The notes: a model not told the origin generated them from the letters alone. A DNA stretch of 61,708 nucleotides from JBBAAW01 sp041658075 (GCA_041658075.1 JBBAAW010000003.1:1-61708); one strand, 5' to 3'; counted from the stretch's first letter, positions 1-9,399 are shown. A program made the numbers and translations.

Positions 1-39
1 AATTTTATTATAGGATATTTCCTTTTTTCAAAAATATGA

Positions 40-239
40 TATAATCCGGCCAAGTTTTGCACCCATAGTTTTGCAGAGCTGGCACTTTGACAAGCAGGCA
101 ACTCAAAAGAAAATAATAATACAAAAATAAGCGCGCTGTCAACTGCTTTTTGCAGATCATCTTTTTGGTTTGTAAGGAGCAGTTGATAGTGGCGTCTTGA
201 TCAATTCACGAATAAATCTAGACTGAGGAGGTTGGTACC
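40..239 (+). promoter_or_regulatory. Extended -10 box and structured 5' leader of the first GC-rich gene
   Basis: A TATAAT at 40-45, preceded by TG (extended -10), opens a leader of about 190 nt that ends in a strong Shine-Dalgarno sequence, GAGGAGGT, 8 nt before the ATG at 240. The leader has a 9-bp inverted repeat, TCAACTGCT (139-147) with AGCAGTTGA (178-186). An alternative small hairpin CTGC/GCAG lies inside it, so the two folds exclude each other. A CCCATAGTTTTG sequence at 62 resembles a box seen upstream of other genes here. The promoter call is from sequence; regulation by the hairpin is inference. Confidence 0.55.
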
Positions 240-1193
240 ATGAAAGCGCAGAGGGTCGTTTTGTCGGTTGTGTTGGTCATGGCGATTCTGTTGGTCGCGG
301 TGCCGGCAGTGTTCGCCCAGGAATTCATTAGCGGCTATCGCGTCGAGGTGAAGAGCGACATAGCGGCAACGCCCGTCCAGTTTTATACGGTCGCGCGGGG
401 TGACAACACTATCTGGGTAACGCCGAACGCGTTGGCCCAAAAACTTGAGGCGGCTACCAACGGCAATCCCATCAAGTATGCGGAAGTACTGGCCGCTCTC
501 CACGCGGGCAAGACTCTCGAGGTTGAGAGAATGGGCGTTGAGTTGGGTGCCATGGTCGCGTTGGTAGACAATTGGGTGGAAATCAACACTCGCAGCACCC
601 GGATACTGTACCCAGGAGGTACGATCACCGAAACGGTGCGGGCAGGCCCGGGGGAGGAACTTCGGTATAATTGGCGAGAAGCTGGAATTCGCAGTGTGCA
701 AGTTCACGTACGAATGTCGGACGGTCGAGAGTTCGACGTAGCGTCGACCCTTGGTATGTACGAAGTACTTGAAACGCAAACCCAGGGTGTCTACCTGAAC
801 TTTCTCGCTCCGTCCAAGTCATGGAGTGCAGTGGACCTTGAAGTTCCGGAAGGTGGCAGGATCAAATCGGTCCAAGCGACCAACACTTGGCTTTGCCGAT
901 ATTCTGCATATGGATCCGTCAACGTTTCGGTCAACGGGGTGGGGATCGCGAACCTTCACATGGATGCCGGGTCGGGGGTCCAGGCGCTTGGTAGCACCTT
1001 CGAGTTTCTCGTGCTACACGCGGATATTGACTCGCTGAGGCTGGACTTTCAGTCGGTGAAGGCGGATCAGGCCTTTTTCCAGGCGACAGGTTTGCAGATT
1101 TTCTATCTCCGCGCCGCCGCCGGGCCGACGGAGGATAGAGAGGTACCCAGGAGGTTCACAAAGAACCCCCACATAGTATGGCCCCAGAACTGA
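240..1193 (+). CDS. Secreted protein of unknown function, GC-rich gene
   Basis: The 317-residue product starts with a clear Sec signal peptide: MKAQR, a hydrophobic stretch, and a likely cleavage site at VFA-Q near residue 27. The rest is soluble and rich in beta-forming residues with no further membrane segment. I do not recognise a family. Residues 115-290 alternate hydrophobic and polar residues as in a jelly-roll or lectin-like fold, which is only an impression. The DNA is visibly richer in G+C and uses more GCG/CGG/GTG-type codons than trpS or rpsA, suggesting transfer. The ATG at 240 is chosen from the GAGGAGGT box 8 nt upstream. It stands alone between its leader and a strong downstream hairpin. 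Confidence 0.8.
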   Translation: MKAQRVVLSVVLVMAILLVAVPAVFAQEFISGYRVEVKSDIAATPVQFYTVARGDNTIWVTPNALAQKLEAATNGNPIKYAEVLAALHAGKTLEVERMGVELGAMVALVDNWVEINTRSTRILYPGGTITETVRAGPGEELRYNWREAGIRSVQVHVRMSDGREFDVASTLGMYEVLETQTQGVYLNFLAPSKSWSAVDLEVPEGGRIKSVQATNTWLCRYSAYGSVNVSVNGVGIANLHMDAGSGVQALGSTFEFLVLHADIDSLRLDFQSVKADQAFFQATGLQIFYLRAAAGPTEDREVPRRFTKNPHIVWPQN

Positions 1194-1215
1194 TCTCTCG
1201 CAGGGCGCATGGTGC

Positions 1216-1261
1216 GGCCCGATCTTTCAAGACGAGAATTTTGCCGTCTTAAGGTCGGGCC
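1216..1261 (+). terminator. Long hairpin after the GC-rich gene
   Basis: GGCCCGATCTT plus AAGACG pairs with CGTCTT plus AAGGTCGGGCC around a 10-nt loop, 23 nt after the stop codon. There is no U-run after it, so it may be an mRNA-stabilising 3' end rather than an intrinsic terminator. Confidence 0.6.
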
Positions 1262-1340
1262 CGCGAACCTTACAGGTAATTAACCTGTTAAATTGCGAGT
1301 TGCCTGCTGTCTACAAACGCTACAAACGTTTTACTTCCTC

Positions 1341-1371
1341 TTGACATAATATTCAAAATATGTGCTACACT
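1341..1371 (+). promoter_or_regulatory. Promoter of the PT-repeat protein gene
   Basis: TTGACA at 1341-1346 and an extended -10 TGC-TACACT at 1363-1371 (19-nt spacing). The promoter overlaps an in-frame GTG at 1362, so that GTG cannot be the start; the next in-frame ATG is 1395. Confidence 0.55.
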
Positions 1372-1394
1372 TTAGTTGTGGTGGTTCATCTGTT

Positions 1395-2426
1395 ATGCCC
1401 AAAGTAAAGCCCATTACGTTTTTTATAAAAATTGGAATCATTACTCTATGTGGTTTTTGCTCAGTTGTCGTCTTTTCTCCTAGAAGTTTTGCCGCGCTAA
1501 CAATTTCTAATGCAACGGTTTGTTACAACGGCGCTTTAGCGACCAGTGCAACTGCTTTCGGCACCTTATATACTGCAAACTGGCGATTCCGTGTGCAAGT
1601 TAGTAGTACAGATGCTGCAGTAGCCTCAGGCGATATCTGTTATAGCGACTCTAAATCTTTATCAAGTAGTATTTGTTATGCAAGGTCGATTTTTACCGTA
1701 CAGCCAAATTCCACCGTGGATATTAACTACACTTTTACGCAAGGTTTTATCGCAGATATGATGCTCGGACTCCATCGTAGCACTGAGCCGGATCCCTATA
1801 CCTTCGTGACTTCACGAAGTTTGCTTCCTCCCTATAGCGCGTGTCCAACACCTACTCCAACACGCACACCTACGCCTACGCCGACTCGTACTCCAACACC
1901 TACTCCAACACGCACACCTACGCCTACGCCGACTCGTACTCCAACACCTACTCCTACTCCAACACCAAGCCCCAGCTGTGCCAGCACAGGTACGTGTATA
2001 TGTAACTGGTCGATTTGTGTAGGAAACTCTGAATGTGCATCTAACTACTGTTATTTTGGTAGCTGTAGAAATTCATTATGTGCAACATCCACATTAGGTG
2101 CAGGATTATTGCCAATTTGTTCCTGTCCAACACCCACTCCCACTCCCACGCCAACGCCTGTTCTTACATCCACTCCAACACCAACCCCAACCCCGACACC
2201 TATTTTTACACCAACACCAACTCCCACACCTACTCCTATTCTCACGTCTACACCAACTCCCACCCCAACCCCCACATCTACACCTACACCGACTCCCACT
2301 CCTATTACTCCATCTTGTGATGTAACGATCGGTTTTGGCAGTGCATCAGGTTTAAAATGCCAATCTATAAAGATAAATTCACAAGGTTTAATATATGGTA
2401 ATAAACGGGTGATTTGTCCAAATTAG
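1395..2426 (+). CDS. Secreted surface protein with Pro-Thr repeat linkers
   Basis: The product (343 residues from ATG 1395) has an N-terminal signal peptide (basic MPKVK, then a hydrophobic stretch ending near FAA). A small folded domain follows (about 35-145). Then come a TPTPTR-type linker, a Cys-rich block with about ten cysteines (about 190-245), a second longer PT linker (about 245-310) and a short C-terminal domain with two cysteines. PT linkers are typical of extracellular proteins that span the wall or S-layer. No sorting signal or C-terminal anchor is seen. Start 1395 is preferred because a longer GTG start lies inside the promoter. Function unknown, possibly adhesion; that is inference. 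Confidence 0.75.
   Translation: MPKVKPITFFIKIGIITLCGFCSVVVFSPRSFAALTISNATVCYNGALATSATAFGTLYTANWRFRVQVSSTDAAVASGDICYSDSKSLSSSICYARSIFTVQPNSTVDINYTFTQGFIADMMLGLHRSTEPDPYTFVTSRSLLPPYSACPTPTPTRTPTPTPTRTPTPTPTRTPTPTPTRTPTPTPTPTPSPSCASTGTCICNWSICVGNSECASNYCYFGSCRNSLCATSTLGAGLLPICSCPTPTPTPTPTPVLTSTPTPTPTPTPIFTPTPTPTPTPILTSTPTPTPTPTSTPTPTPTPITPSCDVTIGFGSASGLKCQSIKINSQGLIYGNKRVICPN
1845..1973 (+). repeat. 48-bp tandem repeat coding the first PT linker
   Basis: Two exact 48-bp units (1845-1892 and 1893-1940) and a partial third encode a 16-residue PTPTPTRT-type unit. A second, less regular PT tract is encoded at about 2130-2307. The codons vary in the second tract, so only the first looks like a recent duplication. 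Confidence 0.85.
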
Positions 2427-2447
2427 TGATTTTTAGAAAGACGTCTT

Positions 2448-2858
2448 ATGAAATTAAATAACAGTAATACAAATAATACAAAAGGGTTTGCTGGTATAGT
2501 AATGCTTCTTGTGGTGGTTGTACTCGTCGTTGCGGGAGTTATGTACGCCACAAAAACAGGATTAATAAAATTAAATCCCAAAGACGTGAATTATGGTAGT
2601 ACTACAATGTCAAAGCAAAATGCGGCGCAAAAGGTCGACTTTGCATACAAAGTAAAATCAATCACAAACGAGATGATTGTACTCAGTGGTCAAAAGGGAG
2701 ACTTTACCTTACCAAACGATCCTTCAGTCGTAATAATACACAAAGGTTCTACCAAAGAATCTCCAAAGATGGAACTAAGTCAGCTAAAAGTGGGTGATAC
2801 GTTAAATATGGAATTTATACCCGGCAAATCCGCTACTCTTTTTGTGTCAACAACGTAA
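2448..2858 (+). CDS. Small membrane-anchored protein of unknown function
   Basis: This 136-residue protein has a short polar N-terminus (Asn-rich), a strong transmembrane helix at about 14-34, and an extracytoplasmic part of about 75 residues. Its pattern (KVKSITNEMIVLSG ... LKVGDTLNMEF) resembles small beta-barrel domains of the DUF5666 type: a value evaluated after 'V...I' strands, then an LKVGD turn. That resemblance is weak. It lies 21 nt after the PT-repeat gene and may be co-transcribed with it. Confidence 0.6.
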   Translation: MKLNNSNTNNTKGFAGIVMLLVVVVLVVAGVMYATKTGLIKLNPKDVNYGSTTMSKQNAAQKVDFAYKVKSITNEMIVLSGQKGDFTLPNDPSVVIIHKGSTKESPKMELSQLKVGDTLNMEFIPGKSATLFVSTT

Positions 2859-2936
2859 CTTATGAGTCTGCTATCAGCGGTTGGTTGCTAACGCACCAGC
2901 CCTTGCTATACTGCAAACCTTTGAACATCTTTGTAG

Positions 2937-2942
2937 TATAAT
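2937..2942 (+). promoter_or_regulatory. -10 box of trpS
   Basis: A perfect TATAAT 6 nt before GTG 2949. The spacing fits a leaderless transcript starting at the GTG. No good -35 box is seen. Confidence 0.6.
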
Positions 2943-2948
2943 CAGTTG

Positions 2949-3944
2949 GTGAAGAAAATATTAACAGGTGACAATACAACCGGTCGACTTCATCTGGGTC
3001 ATTATGTTGGTTCCCTTGAAAACAGAGTAAACTTACAAGACGAGTACAAAACTTATATTATTTTAGCCGACATTCATAGCCTTGCCTATCCCAAGTACGT
3101 AAACGATCCCGACACAATTTCCGCCTCAATCTACCAGGTGCTCATGGATAATCTGGCGGTGGGTTTAGATCCACAAAAAGTAACTTTTTTTCAAGAGTCA
3201 GCAGTACCGCAAATTTATCAATTGGGAGCAATTTTTAGCATGTTGGTTACACATAACAGGGCCTTACGAAATCCCACTATAAAAGAAGAAATTCGCGATA
3301 AAAGTTTAGGTGACAATTTTTCATTAGGTTTTGTCTTTTTCCCCATACTTCAGGCGGCCGATATCTTATGTGTGAATGCCGATCTGGTACCCGTTGGTGA
3401 GGATCAGCTTGCGCATATTGAGCAAACAAACGAGATTGTGCGTAAGTTTAACTCGCTTTATGGAGAAACCTTTAAGGAGGTGGAGGGAAAGGTTGGACGA
3501 GTACGAAGATTGGTCGGAACTGATGGCAATGCCAAGATGACAAAGTCGCTCAATAGCGCCATTTATTTGAGCGACGACGAGAGCGAACTTAAGAGAAAGG
3601 TTATGGGCATGTACACGGATCCCAAGCGACTTCACGCCACAGATCCCGGAACGGTGGAAGGAAACCCCGTTTTCATTTATCATGATGCGTTTAACCCTAA
3701 CAAATCAGAGGTAGATGACTTAAAAGATCGATACCGTGCGGGTAAAGTGGGAGATGTGGAAGTAAAAACTAAGCTTTTTAACACCTTGAACACATTCTTG
3801 ACTCCTATTAGGGAAAAGCGCCGTTACTACGAGCAAAACATGGATGAGGTTAAGGAAATTTTGCACGCAGGTAATAACATCGTAAGACAGGAAGCTCAAG
3901 AAACTTTAGATAAAGTTCTATCGACCCTAAAACTTGTTAAATAG
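2949..3944 (+). CDS. trpS: Tryptophanyl-tRNA synthetase
   Basis: Class I aminoacyl-tRNA synthetase that charges tRNA-Trp in the cytoplasm. The HIGH-type motif is GRLHLGHYVGS near residue 13, and the KMSKS-type motif is NAKMTKS near residue 195. The length (331 residues) is normal for bacterial TrpRS. Conserved segments such as PILQAADIL and VPVGEDQLAHIEQ are present. I choose GTG 2949 because it lies 6 nt after a TATAAT, matching leaderless starts elsewhere in the window; a TTG three bases earlier is also possible. The gene is followed by about 220 nt without a recognisable gene before tRNA-Ala. Confidence 0.96.
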   Translation: MKKILTGDNTTGRLHLGHYVGSLENRVNLQDEYKTYIILADIHSLAYPKYVNDPDTISASIYQVLMDNLAVGLDPQKVTFFQESAVPQIYQLGAIFSMLVTHNRALRNPTIKEEIRDKSLGDNFSLGFVFFPILQAADILCVNADLVPVGEDQLAHIEQTNEIVRKFNSLYGETFKEVEGKVGRVRRLVGTDGNAKMTKSLNSAIYLSDDESELKRKVMGMYTDPKRLHATDPGTVEGNPVFIYHDAFNPNKSEVDDLKDRYRAGKVGDVEVKTKLFNTLNTFLTPIREKRRYYEQNMDEVKEILHAGNNIVRQEAQETLDKVLSTLKLVK

Positions 3945-4168
3945 GTCGTTCTTGTCATATTGACAAAGTCTTTAACCGGTGGTAACTTACACTCCACGGA
4001 ATGGAAAGGTTCACCCTTCTTCTTGCTATCTCGGAATAACGGGACAGCGGGATTGAACACGAAGCTCTGAACCCTTTTACTTAATTACAGTATAGTCATT
4101 GCAGCACATCACCTCTGATGGCTGACTATTAGCTCTAAAGAGCGCATAATATATGGACCTGGCCCTTT

Positions 4169-4244
4169 GGGCCTGTAGCTTAGTTGGTAGAGCGCCGCGT
4201 TTGCATCGCGGAGGTCACGGGTTCGAATCCCGTCGGGTCCACCA
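4169..4244 (+). tRNA. tRNA-Ala(TGC)
   Basis: A 76-nt cloverleaf with acceptor GGGCCTG/CGGGTCC, T-arm GGGTTCGAATCCC, encoded CCA and anticodon TGC. It sits directly upstream of the 23S gene, the position tRNA-Ala/Ile takes in a 16S-23S spacer, but no 16S precedes it: 3945-4168 holds no rRNA-like sequence. Confidence 0.97.
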
Positions 4245-4280
4245 AATTGACAAGCGCATAAGATGCGCAAGAACCTTGAA

Positions 4281-4349
4281 AACCAGATAGAAAACAGAAC
4301 TAAAAAATTTCATGTAAATCGTCTAGGTACATCCGCTGCAAGGCGGATG
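4281..4349 (+). other. 5' half of the 23S processing stem
   Basis: CCAGATAGAAAAC (4281-4293) and AAAATTTCAT (4307-4316) are complementary to GTTTTCTATTTGG (8028-8040) and ATGAAATTTT (8007-8016) beyond the 3' end of 23S. They form a long flanking stem of the kind cut by RNase III. A local hairpin, CATCCGC/GGCGGATG, follows at 4330-4349. Confidence 0.7.
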
Positions 4350-4889
4350 CTATCTGTAGAACAAAAAGAACTTAATGTACACGGAGGATGCCTTGGGTTT
4401 TTGCGGCGAAGAAGGACGCGCCAGGCTGCGTTAAGCTTCGGGAAGCTGTCAAGAAGCGTTATACCCGGAGATGTCCGAATGGGGAAACCCTACCTACAGC
4501 AATGTAAGGTAACCATCTGCTAAAGTTTCTTGTCGCAAGACAAGGGAAATAGGCATTTTGGAGCATACCAGGTGAACTGAACCAACTTAGTAACCTGAGG
4601 AAAATAAACAATATTGTATTTCGTTAGTAGCGGCGAGCGAAAGCGAAGAAGCCCAAACCTAAGATCAAATCGATCTATAGGTGTGCGGACAACCCTACGC
4701 CACTTTAAGTGGCTGGAAGTTACAAAGCATTTTCATAGGAGAATATTTCTGGAAAGTTAGGCCACAGAGAGTAATAGCCTCGTATCCAAAATGAAGATGC
4801 CTTCTTGGGTTGATCCAGAGTAGCATGGGACACGAGAAATCCTGTGTGAAGCAGGCTTGACCATAAGCCAAGGCTAAATACGCAAAAAC

Positions 4890-4934
<45 letters not shown>

Positions 4935-6108
4935 TGTTAGGGGAGTGAAATAGAAACTGAAACCGTGTACAGACAAGCTGACAAAGGGGGGCGCAAGCTT
5001 CCTAATGTCGTGCCTATTGAAGAATGAGCCAACGAGTTAATTTTGCGCGCATGCTTAAGTCGCTTATAAACGACGCAAGCTTAGGGAAACCGAGTCTTAA
5101 AAGGGCGCTCGTGCGTAGAATTAGACCCGAAGCCAGGTGAGCCAATCATGAGCAGGTTGAAGTCCGCCGAAAGGTGGATGGAGGACCGAACCGGTGTATG
5201 TTGAAAAATGCTCGGATGACTTGTGATTAGTGGTGAAACGTCAAACGAACCTGGTGATAGCTGGCTCTCCCCGAAATATATTTAGGTATAGCCCTATGTG
5301 TCCGCCTTAGGCGGAACGATCTAACGGGAGGTAAAGATACTGGAAAGAATTGGGGCTCGCAAGGGTACCCATTCTTACCAAACTCAGAATGCTCGTTAGT
5401 GGTGTAGGAGTCAGCAATGGGGGGCAATCTCCTGTTGCAAAAGGGAAACAGCCCAGACCATCGAATAAGGTCCCTAATTTCTGCTAAGTGGGCAAGGTAG
5501 TGAAACCGTTTAAACAGCTAGGAGGTTGGCTTAGAAGCAGCCATCCTTTAAAGAAAGCGTAACAGCTCACTAGTTTAACGATTTTGCGCCGACAATTTAA
5601 CGGGGCTAAGCAGAAAACCGACTTCGTGGTTCCATCCGCATTAGTGGATGGAAGGTAGGGGAGCTTTGATGTCGTCTGCCGAAAGGCGGACAAAGCAGTG
5701 AAGGTGTGCTGTAAGGCATGCTGGAGCGTCATCAAGTGAGTATGTTGGCTTGAGTAACGAGAGCCGCCTGAAAACGGCGGCCGCCGTAAGTCTAAGGTTT
5801 CCTCCGCTATGTCAGTCATCGGAGGGTTAGTCGGTCCTAAGGTAAGGCCAAAAGGCGTAGCCGATGGACAGCAGGTTAATATTCCTGCACTGGTGTAGAA
5901 CCGTTTTACCAATGGAGTAACGGCGCGCGGTAGGTTAAGCCGGTTAAAGATTCCGGTCCAAAAAGTAAGCTAGTTCCCGTAGGCAAATCCGCGGGAATGT
6001 TGGAGAGATCCTGAACGTGAGCTTATGGGGAGGCTCTTAAGTGAGCTAACTTAATTGAGTCGTGCGTCCAAGAAAAACTTCTAGGGAGGTTTTATACCAT
6101 CCGTACCA

Positions 6109-6145
<37 letters not shown>

Positions 6146-6428
6146 CGATCGAGTGAACTGTGATTGAGGAACTAGGCAAATTACATCCGTAACTTAGGGA
6201 AAAGGATGCCCGTCCGCGCGCAAGCAAAGGCGGGGGCACAAAAATGGTTCAAGCGACTGTTTAACAAAAACACAGGTCTCTGCTTAACTCGTAAGAGGAA
6301 GTATAGGGGCCGACGCGTGCCCAGTGCCCGTAAGTTAAAGCCTGAGGTGAAGGTTTGTCGCAAGATAGACAACAGCTTTGGGTCTAAGCTCGGGTGAACG
6401 GCGGTCTTAACTATAAGGATCCTATGGT

Positions 6429-6726
6429 AAGTTAACGCGCTGCCATAGTTAAATTTGGCTATATGCTGGAAACTCCGGGAATCTTGTACTACTAATCACA
6501 CTGATATATAATATTGGTGTGCCAGATGACTAATAATTAGTAAAAAAGTATCAAGTGCGGACAATCAGCAGGAAAGACCGGGAACGAAGGTTTCCGGAAT
6601 CCTCACAGACTATACGCCAAACTCCGATTATGTCGGAGAAGATATAGTCGCATCTGCATGGCGACATGCAGGAGCTAATCGTTGATTAGCTCATAATCCG
6701 AGAAATATAATCGGACGAAGTGAATA
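6429..6726 (+). other. Group I intron in 23S at the E. coli U1931-equivalent position
   Basis: The exon CCTATGGT pairs with an internal guide GCCATAG (about 6442-6448), giving the expected U-G pair at the 5' splice site. Core elements are readable: P (TGCTGGAAA) with Q (AATCAGCAGGAAA), R (CACAGACTATAC, about 6605-6616) and S (AAGATATAGTCG, about 6641-6652). R and S can form P7. Joining the flanks restores the usual CCTA-GGTAGCG-AAT exon. The intron is about 298 nt and has no open frame that could be a homing endonuclease. The 3' boundary is uncertain by a few bases because the nucleotide before the inferred exon is not G. Confidence 0.85.
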
Positions 6727-6735
6727 AGCGTAATC

Positions 6736-6766
<31 letters not shown>

Positions 6767-7287
6767 CGCGTAACGACTTGAGCACTCTCTTAATCACAGG
6801 CTCGGTGAAATAGAACTACCGGTGAAGATGCCGGTTACTTGCTGTTGGACAAAAAGACCCCATGGAGCTTTACTGTAACCTGACATTGGTTAGTTGTTTT
6901 AATTGTGTAGTGTAGGAGGGAGATTTTTCTACGAAAGTTGAAAGGTCGACAATGAAACACCTCTCTGTTAAGGCGGCAAGCCTAACTATTTGGCCTTATC
7001 GGTCAAGAGGACAATGTTTGGTGGGCAGTTTAACTGGGGCGGTTTCCTGCTAAAAGGTAACGCAGGAGCACAAAGGTTCCCTTATCCCGGATGGAAATCG
7101 GGATGTAAGCGTAAAGGTATATGGGAGCTTAACTGCAAGACATACAAGTCGCGCAGTTGCGAAAGCAGGTCTTAGTGATCTTCCGAGTGCCATATGGATG
7201 GCCCGGAACTTATCGGATAAAAGTTACCCTGGGGATAACAGGCTGATCCCACCCGAGCGTTCACAGCGGCGGTGGGGTTTGGCACCT

Positions 7288-7597
7288 TGAAGTACATTGG
7301 GGTGCTTCCAAAGTAATTTGGAACCAAAAATTTGGCTAATAACGGTGAACTCCAGTTGATATAATGTATCAATGGACAATACCGTGGGAAGTCTTTCTTT
7401 TTATCGACAAGATAAATTTAGATTGACCCCGTATCGACTGAGTCCGCCAAAGGCGGACGAGATAGGAGTCATTCTGATAAAAAATCAGAAAAACACAACT
7501 TCTATAACACGCCAACTCCTACTCTTCGAAAATACAAATTATCGAAGGAATGAGGATGAAGATATAGTCAGCGCAACTAGAGATAGTTGAATGTTTG
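7288..7597 (+). other. Group I intron in 23S at the E. coli U2500-equivalent position
   Basis: The exon GGCACCT continues at CGATGTCGTCTC after 310 nt, reconstituting the conserved peptidyl transferase sequence. The guide GGGTGC (about 7300-7305) pairs with GCACCT, with a U-G pair at the splice site, and the intron ends in G as expected. P4 is AACGGT with ACCGT, and the S element AAGATATAGTCA is at about 7558-7569. The R element is less clear: CGACTGAG near 7436 can give a short P7. A P8-type hairpin GTCCGCC-AAA-GGCGGAC follows at 7441. No homing endonuclease motif is seen. Confidence 0.82.
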
Positions 7598-7630
7598 CGA
7601 TGTCGTCTCGTCGTATCCTGGGGCTGGAGT

Positions 7631-7663
<33 letters not shown>

Positions 7664-8006
7664 ACGGCGCGTTGATGGGTTCAGAGCGTTGTAAGACAGC
7701 TCGGTCTCTTTCCACAGCAAGCGCATGAGTTCTGAGGGGGGTTGGTGATAGTACGAGAGGACCTCACTGAACGAACCTCTGGTGTACCAGTTGTCGTGCT
7801 AACGGCATCGCTGGGTAGCTATGTTCGGTTGAGATAAGCGCTGAAAGCATCTAAGCACGAAACTCGCCCCAAGATTAGAACTCTTCCTCGCAAGGGGACG
7901 CAGATCGTAGGAGACTACTACGTTGATAGGCCGCAGGTGTAAGCACAGCAATGTGTTGAGCTAAGCGGTACTAATTTTTGCGACTCTTTTTGTTGATGAT
8001 TAACAA

Positions 8007-8040
8007 TGAAATTTTTCTAGTCCACATGTTTTCTATTTGG
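8007..8040 (+). other. 3' half of the 23S processing stem
   Basis: Complement of the 4281-4316 segment; see that entry. It lies between 23S and 5S. Confidence 0.65.
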
Positions 8041-8062
8041 TTTTAAAGGTTTTTGCGCCCAA

Positions 8063-8181
8063 GGTCTCGGTGATGATAGCGGTAGGGACCCACCTCTTTC
8101 CATTCCGAACAGAGAAGTTAAACCTACCAGCGCCAAAAATACTAGAGTATGATTTCTGGGAAGATAGGTCGTCGCCGGGAC
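8063..8181 (+). rRNA. rrf: 5S ribosomal RNA
   Basis: The terminal stem GGTCTCGGTGATG pairs with GTCGTCGCCGGGACT using several G-U pairs. The internal consensus CCATTCCGAACAGAGAAGTTAAACC is close to bacterial 5S loop regions. It follows 23S by about 70 nt in the same transcription unit. Confidence 0.93.
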
Positions 8182-8225
8182 TTTGGGTGTAAAATATTCG
8201 CAAAGCGAGCGTTTGATGTCCATAA

Positions 8226-8252
8226 GAAATCACTTGCGTAGCGCGTGATTTC
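8226..8252 (+). terminator. Stem-loop after 5S
   Basis: GAAATCAC and GTGATTTC form a perfect 8-bp stem with an 11-nt loop, just before the rpsA promoter. There is no U-run, so termination here is inferred from position. Confidence 0.4.
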
Positions 8253-8281
8253 GTTGGACTCAACACGAGCATTGCTATATT
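8253..8281 (+). promoter_or_regulatory. Promoter of the rpsA operon
   Basis: TTGGAC (8253-8258), 17-nt spacer, TATATT (8276-8281). The ATG at 8290 is 8 nt further on, so transcription probably starts at or next to the start codon. Confidence 0.6.
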
Positions 8282-8289
8282 TTCTATAT

Positions 8290-9399
8290 ATGAAAGCAAA
8301 AAAAGTTCTAAAAAAAGAATCGTCAATGTCAAAATTAATGAGCAATTCTCCCATGCTTAGAAAATTTACGGTGGGGGATGTGGTAGAAGGCTTTGTGGTA
8401 GCCGTTCGTGATGATGAAATCTTGCTTGACGTAGGTGCTAAGTCGGAAGGCGTTATAACCCGCGAGGAATTTGGTGAATTTAAATCCAGCCTCGCCGATC
8501 TCAAACCGGGAGATACTTTAATGGCGCAGGTAATTCAGTCGGAAAGTGATCAAGGTTACACCGTTTTGTCGTTAAAGAGAGCAGAAAGAGAAAGAAAATG
8601 GCGCGACATTGAAAAAATGTACAGCGAGTCCATAGACGGAGAAGCACGAGTAATAGAATACAACAAAGGGGGACTTTTAGTTGACTTTATGGGAATGCGT
8701 GGGTTTGTTCCTCTGTCGCACTTAGACCGAGTACATTTTACCGACGATGTTGCCAAATTTGCCCATGGTAGTGAGGTGGAGATTCGCGAGTCGCTCAAAG
8801 TTCTGTCCGGCAAAGTTTTAAAGATTAGGGTTATTGAGTATGACAAAGAAAAAAATCGACTTATTTTGTCGGAAAAGAAGGCTTTGGAGCACTATAGCGA
8901 GGAAGCGCGCACAAAAAGGCTAGGTCAGGTAAAAGAAGGCGACACTGCCGAGGGTGTGGTCACCGGGGTTATGCCCTTTGGAGTTTTTGTGGATTTGGAT
9001 GGTATAGAAGGTTTGGTCCACATTTCTGAAATCGCTTGGGAAAAAGTGTCAAACCCTTCGGTTTATTACAGTGTGGGTTCTAAAGTGTTGGTTAAAGTTA
9101 TGGGTGTGGATGAAAGCTCTAAGCGTTTGGCTTTAAGCATTAAAAGACTTACCAACAATCCTTGGGAGGGAATTGAGGAGCGTTTTAAAGTAGGTCAAAA
9201 AGTTAAGGGTGTGGTTAGTAAAATTGTTCCGTTTGGCGCATTTATTAATGTGGAAAAGGGACTGGACGGACTTTTGCATATAAGTCAGGCAAACGGACCT
9301 TTGCAGGTGGGCAACGAGGTGGAAGCTAGAGTTATTGGAATTGAGCCGGAAAACCAAAAACTTTCTCTAAGTCTTAAAGAACAACAACAAGAACAATGA
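8290..9399 (+). CDS. rpsA: Ribosomal protein S1-like protein with four S1 domains
   Basis: Four S1 RNA-binding domains can be read in the 369-residue product. They begin near FTVGDVVEGFV (26), GEARVIEYNKGGLLVDF (110), KEGDTAEGVVTGVMPFGVFVDL (212) and FKVGQKVKGVVSKIVPFGAFI (297). E. coli S1 has six, so this is a short form like those of many Gram-positive bacteria. It should bind mRNA at the small ribosomal subunit. The ATG at 8290 is chosen over an upstream in-frame start because that one lies within the promoter. The stop overlaps the next start (ATGA), indicating translational coupling with the clpC-like gene. Confidence 0.9.
   Translation: MKAKKVLKKESSMSKLMSNSPMLRKFTVGDVVEGFVVAVRDDEILLDVGAKSEGVITREEFGEFKSSLADLKPGDTLMAQVIQSESDQGYTVLSLKRAERERKWRDIEKMYSESIDGEARVIEYNKGGLLVDFMGMRGFVPLSHLDRVHFTDDVAKFAHGSEVEIRESLKVLSGKVLKIRVIEYDKEKNRLILSEKKALEHYSEEARTKRLGQVKEGDTAEGVVTGVMPFGVFVDLDGIEGLVHISEIAWEKVSNPSVYYSVGSKVLVKVMGVDESSKRLALSIKRLTNNPWEGIEERFKVGQKVKGVVSKIVPFGAFINVEKGLDGLLHISQANGPLQVGNEVEARVIGIEPENQKLSLSLKEQQQEQ

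Noticed and set aside
1845..2307. CRISPR-like array from regular repeats
   Set aside because: The repeats are contiguous and code for Pro-Thr linkers; no unique spacers and no cas genes are present.
2051..2325. Antisense and alternative-frame ORFs over the PT linker
   Set aside because: They are low-complexity shadows of the repeat (Val-Gly or His-Leu runs) without start signals.
7372..7590. 72-codon open frame inside the second intron as a homing endonuclease
   Set aside because: Too short and without LAGLIDADG, GIY-YIG or HNH motifs; it is explained by the intron's structured RNA.
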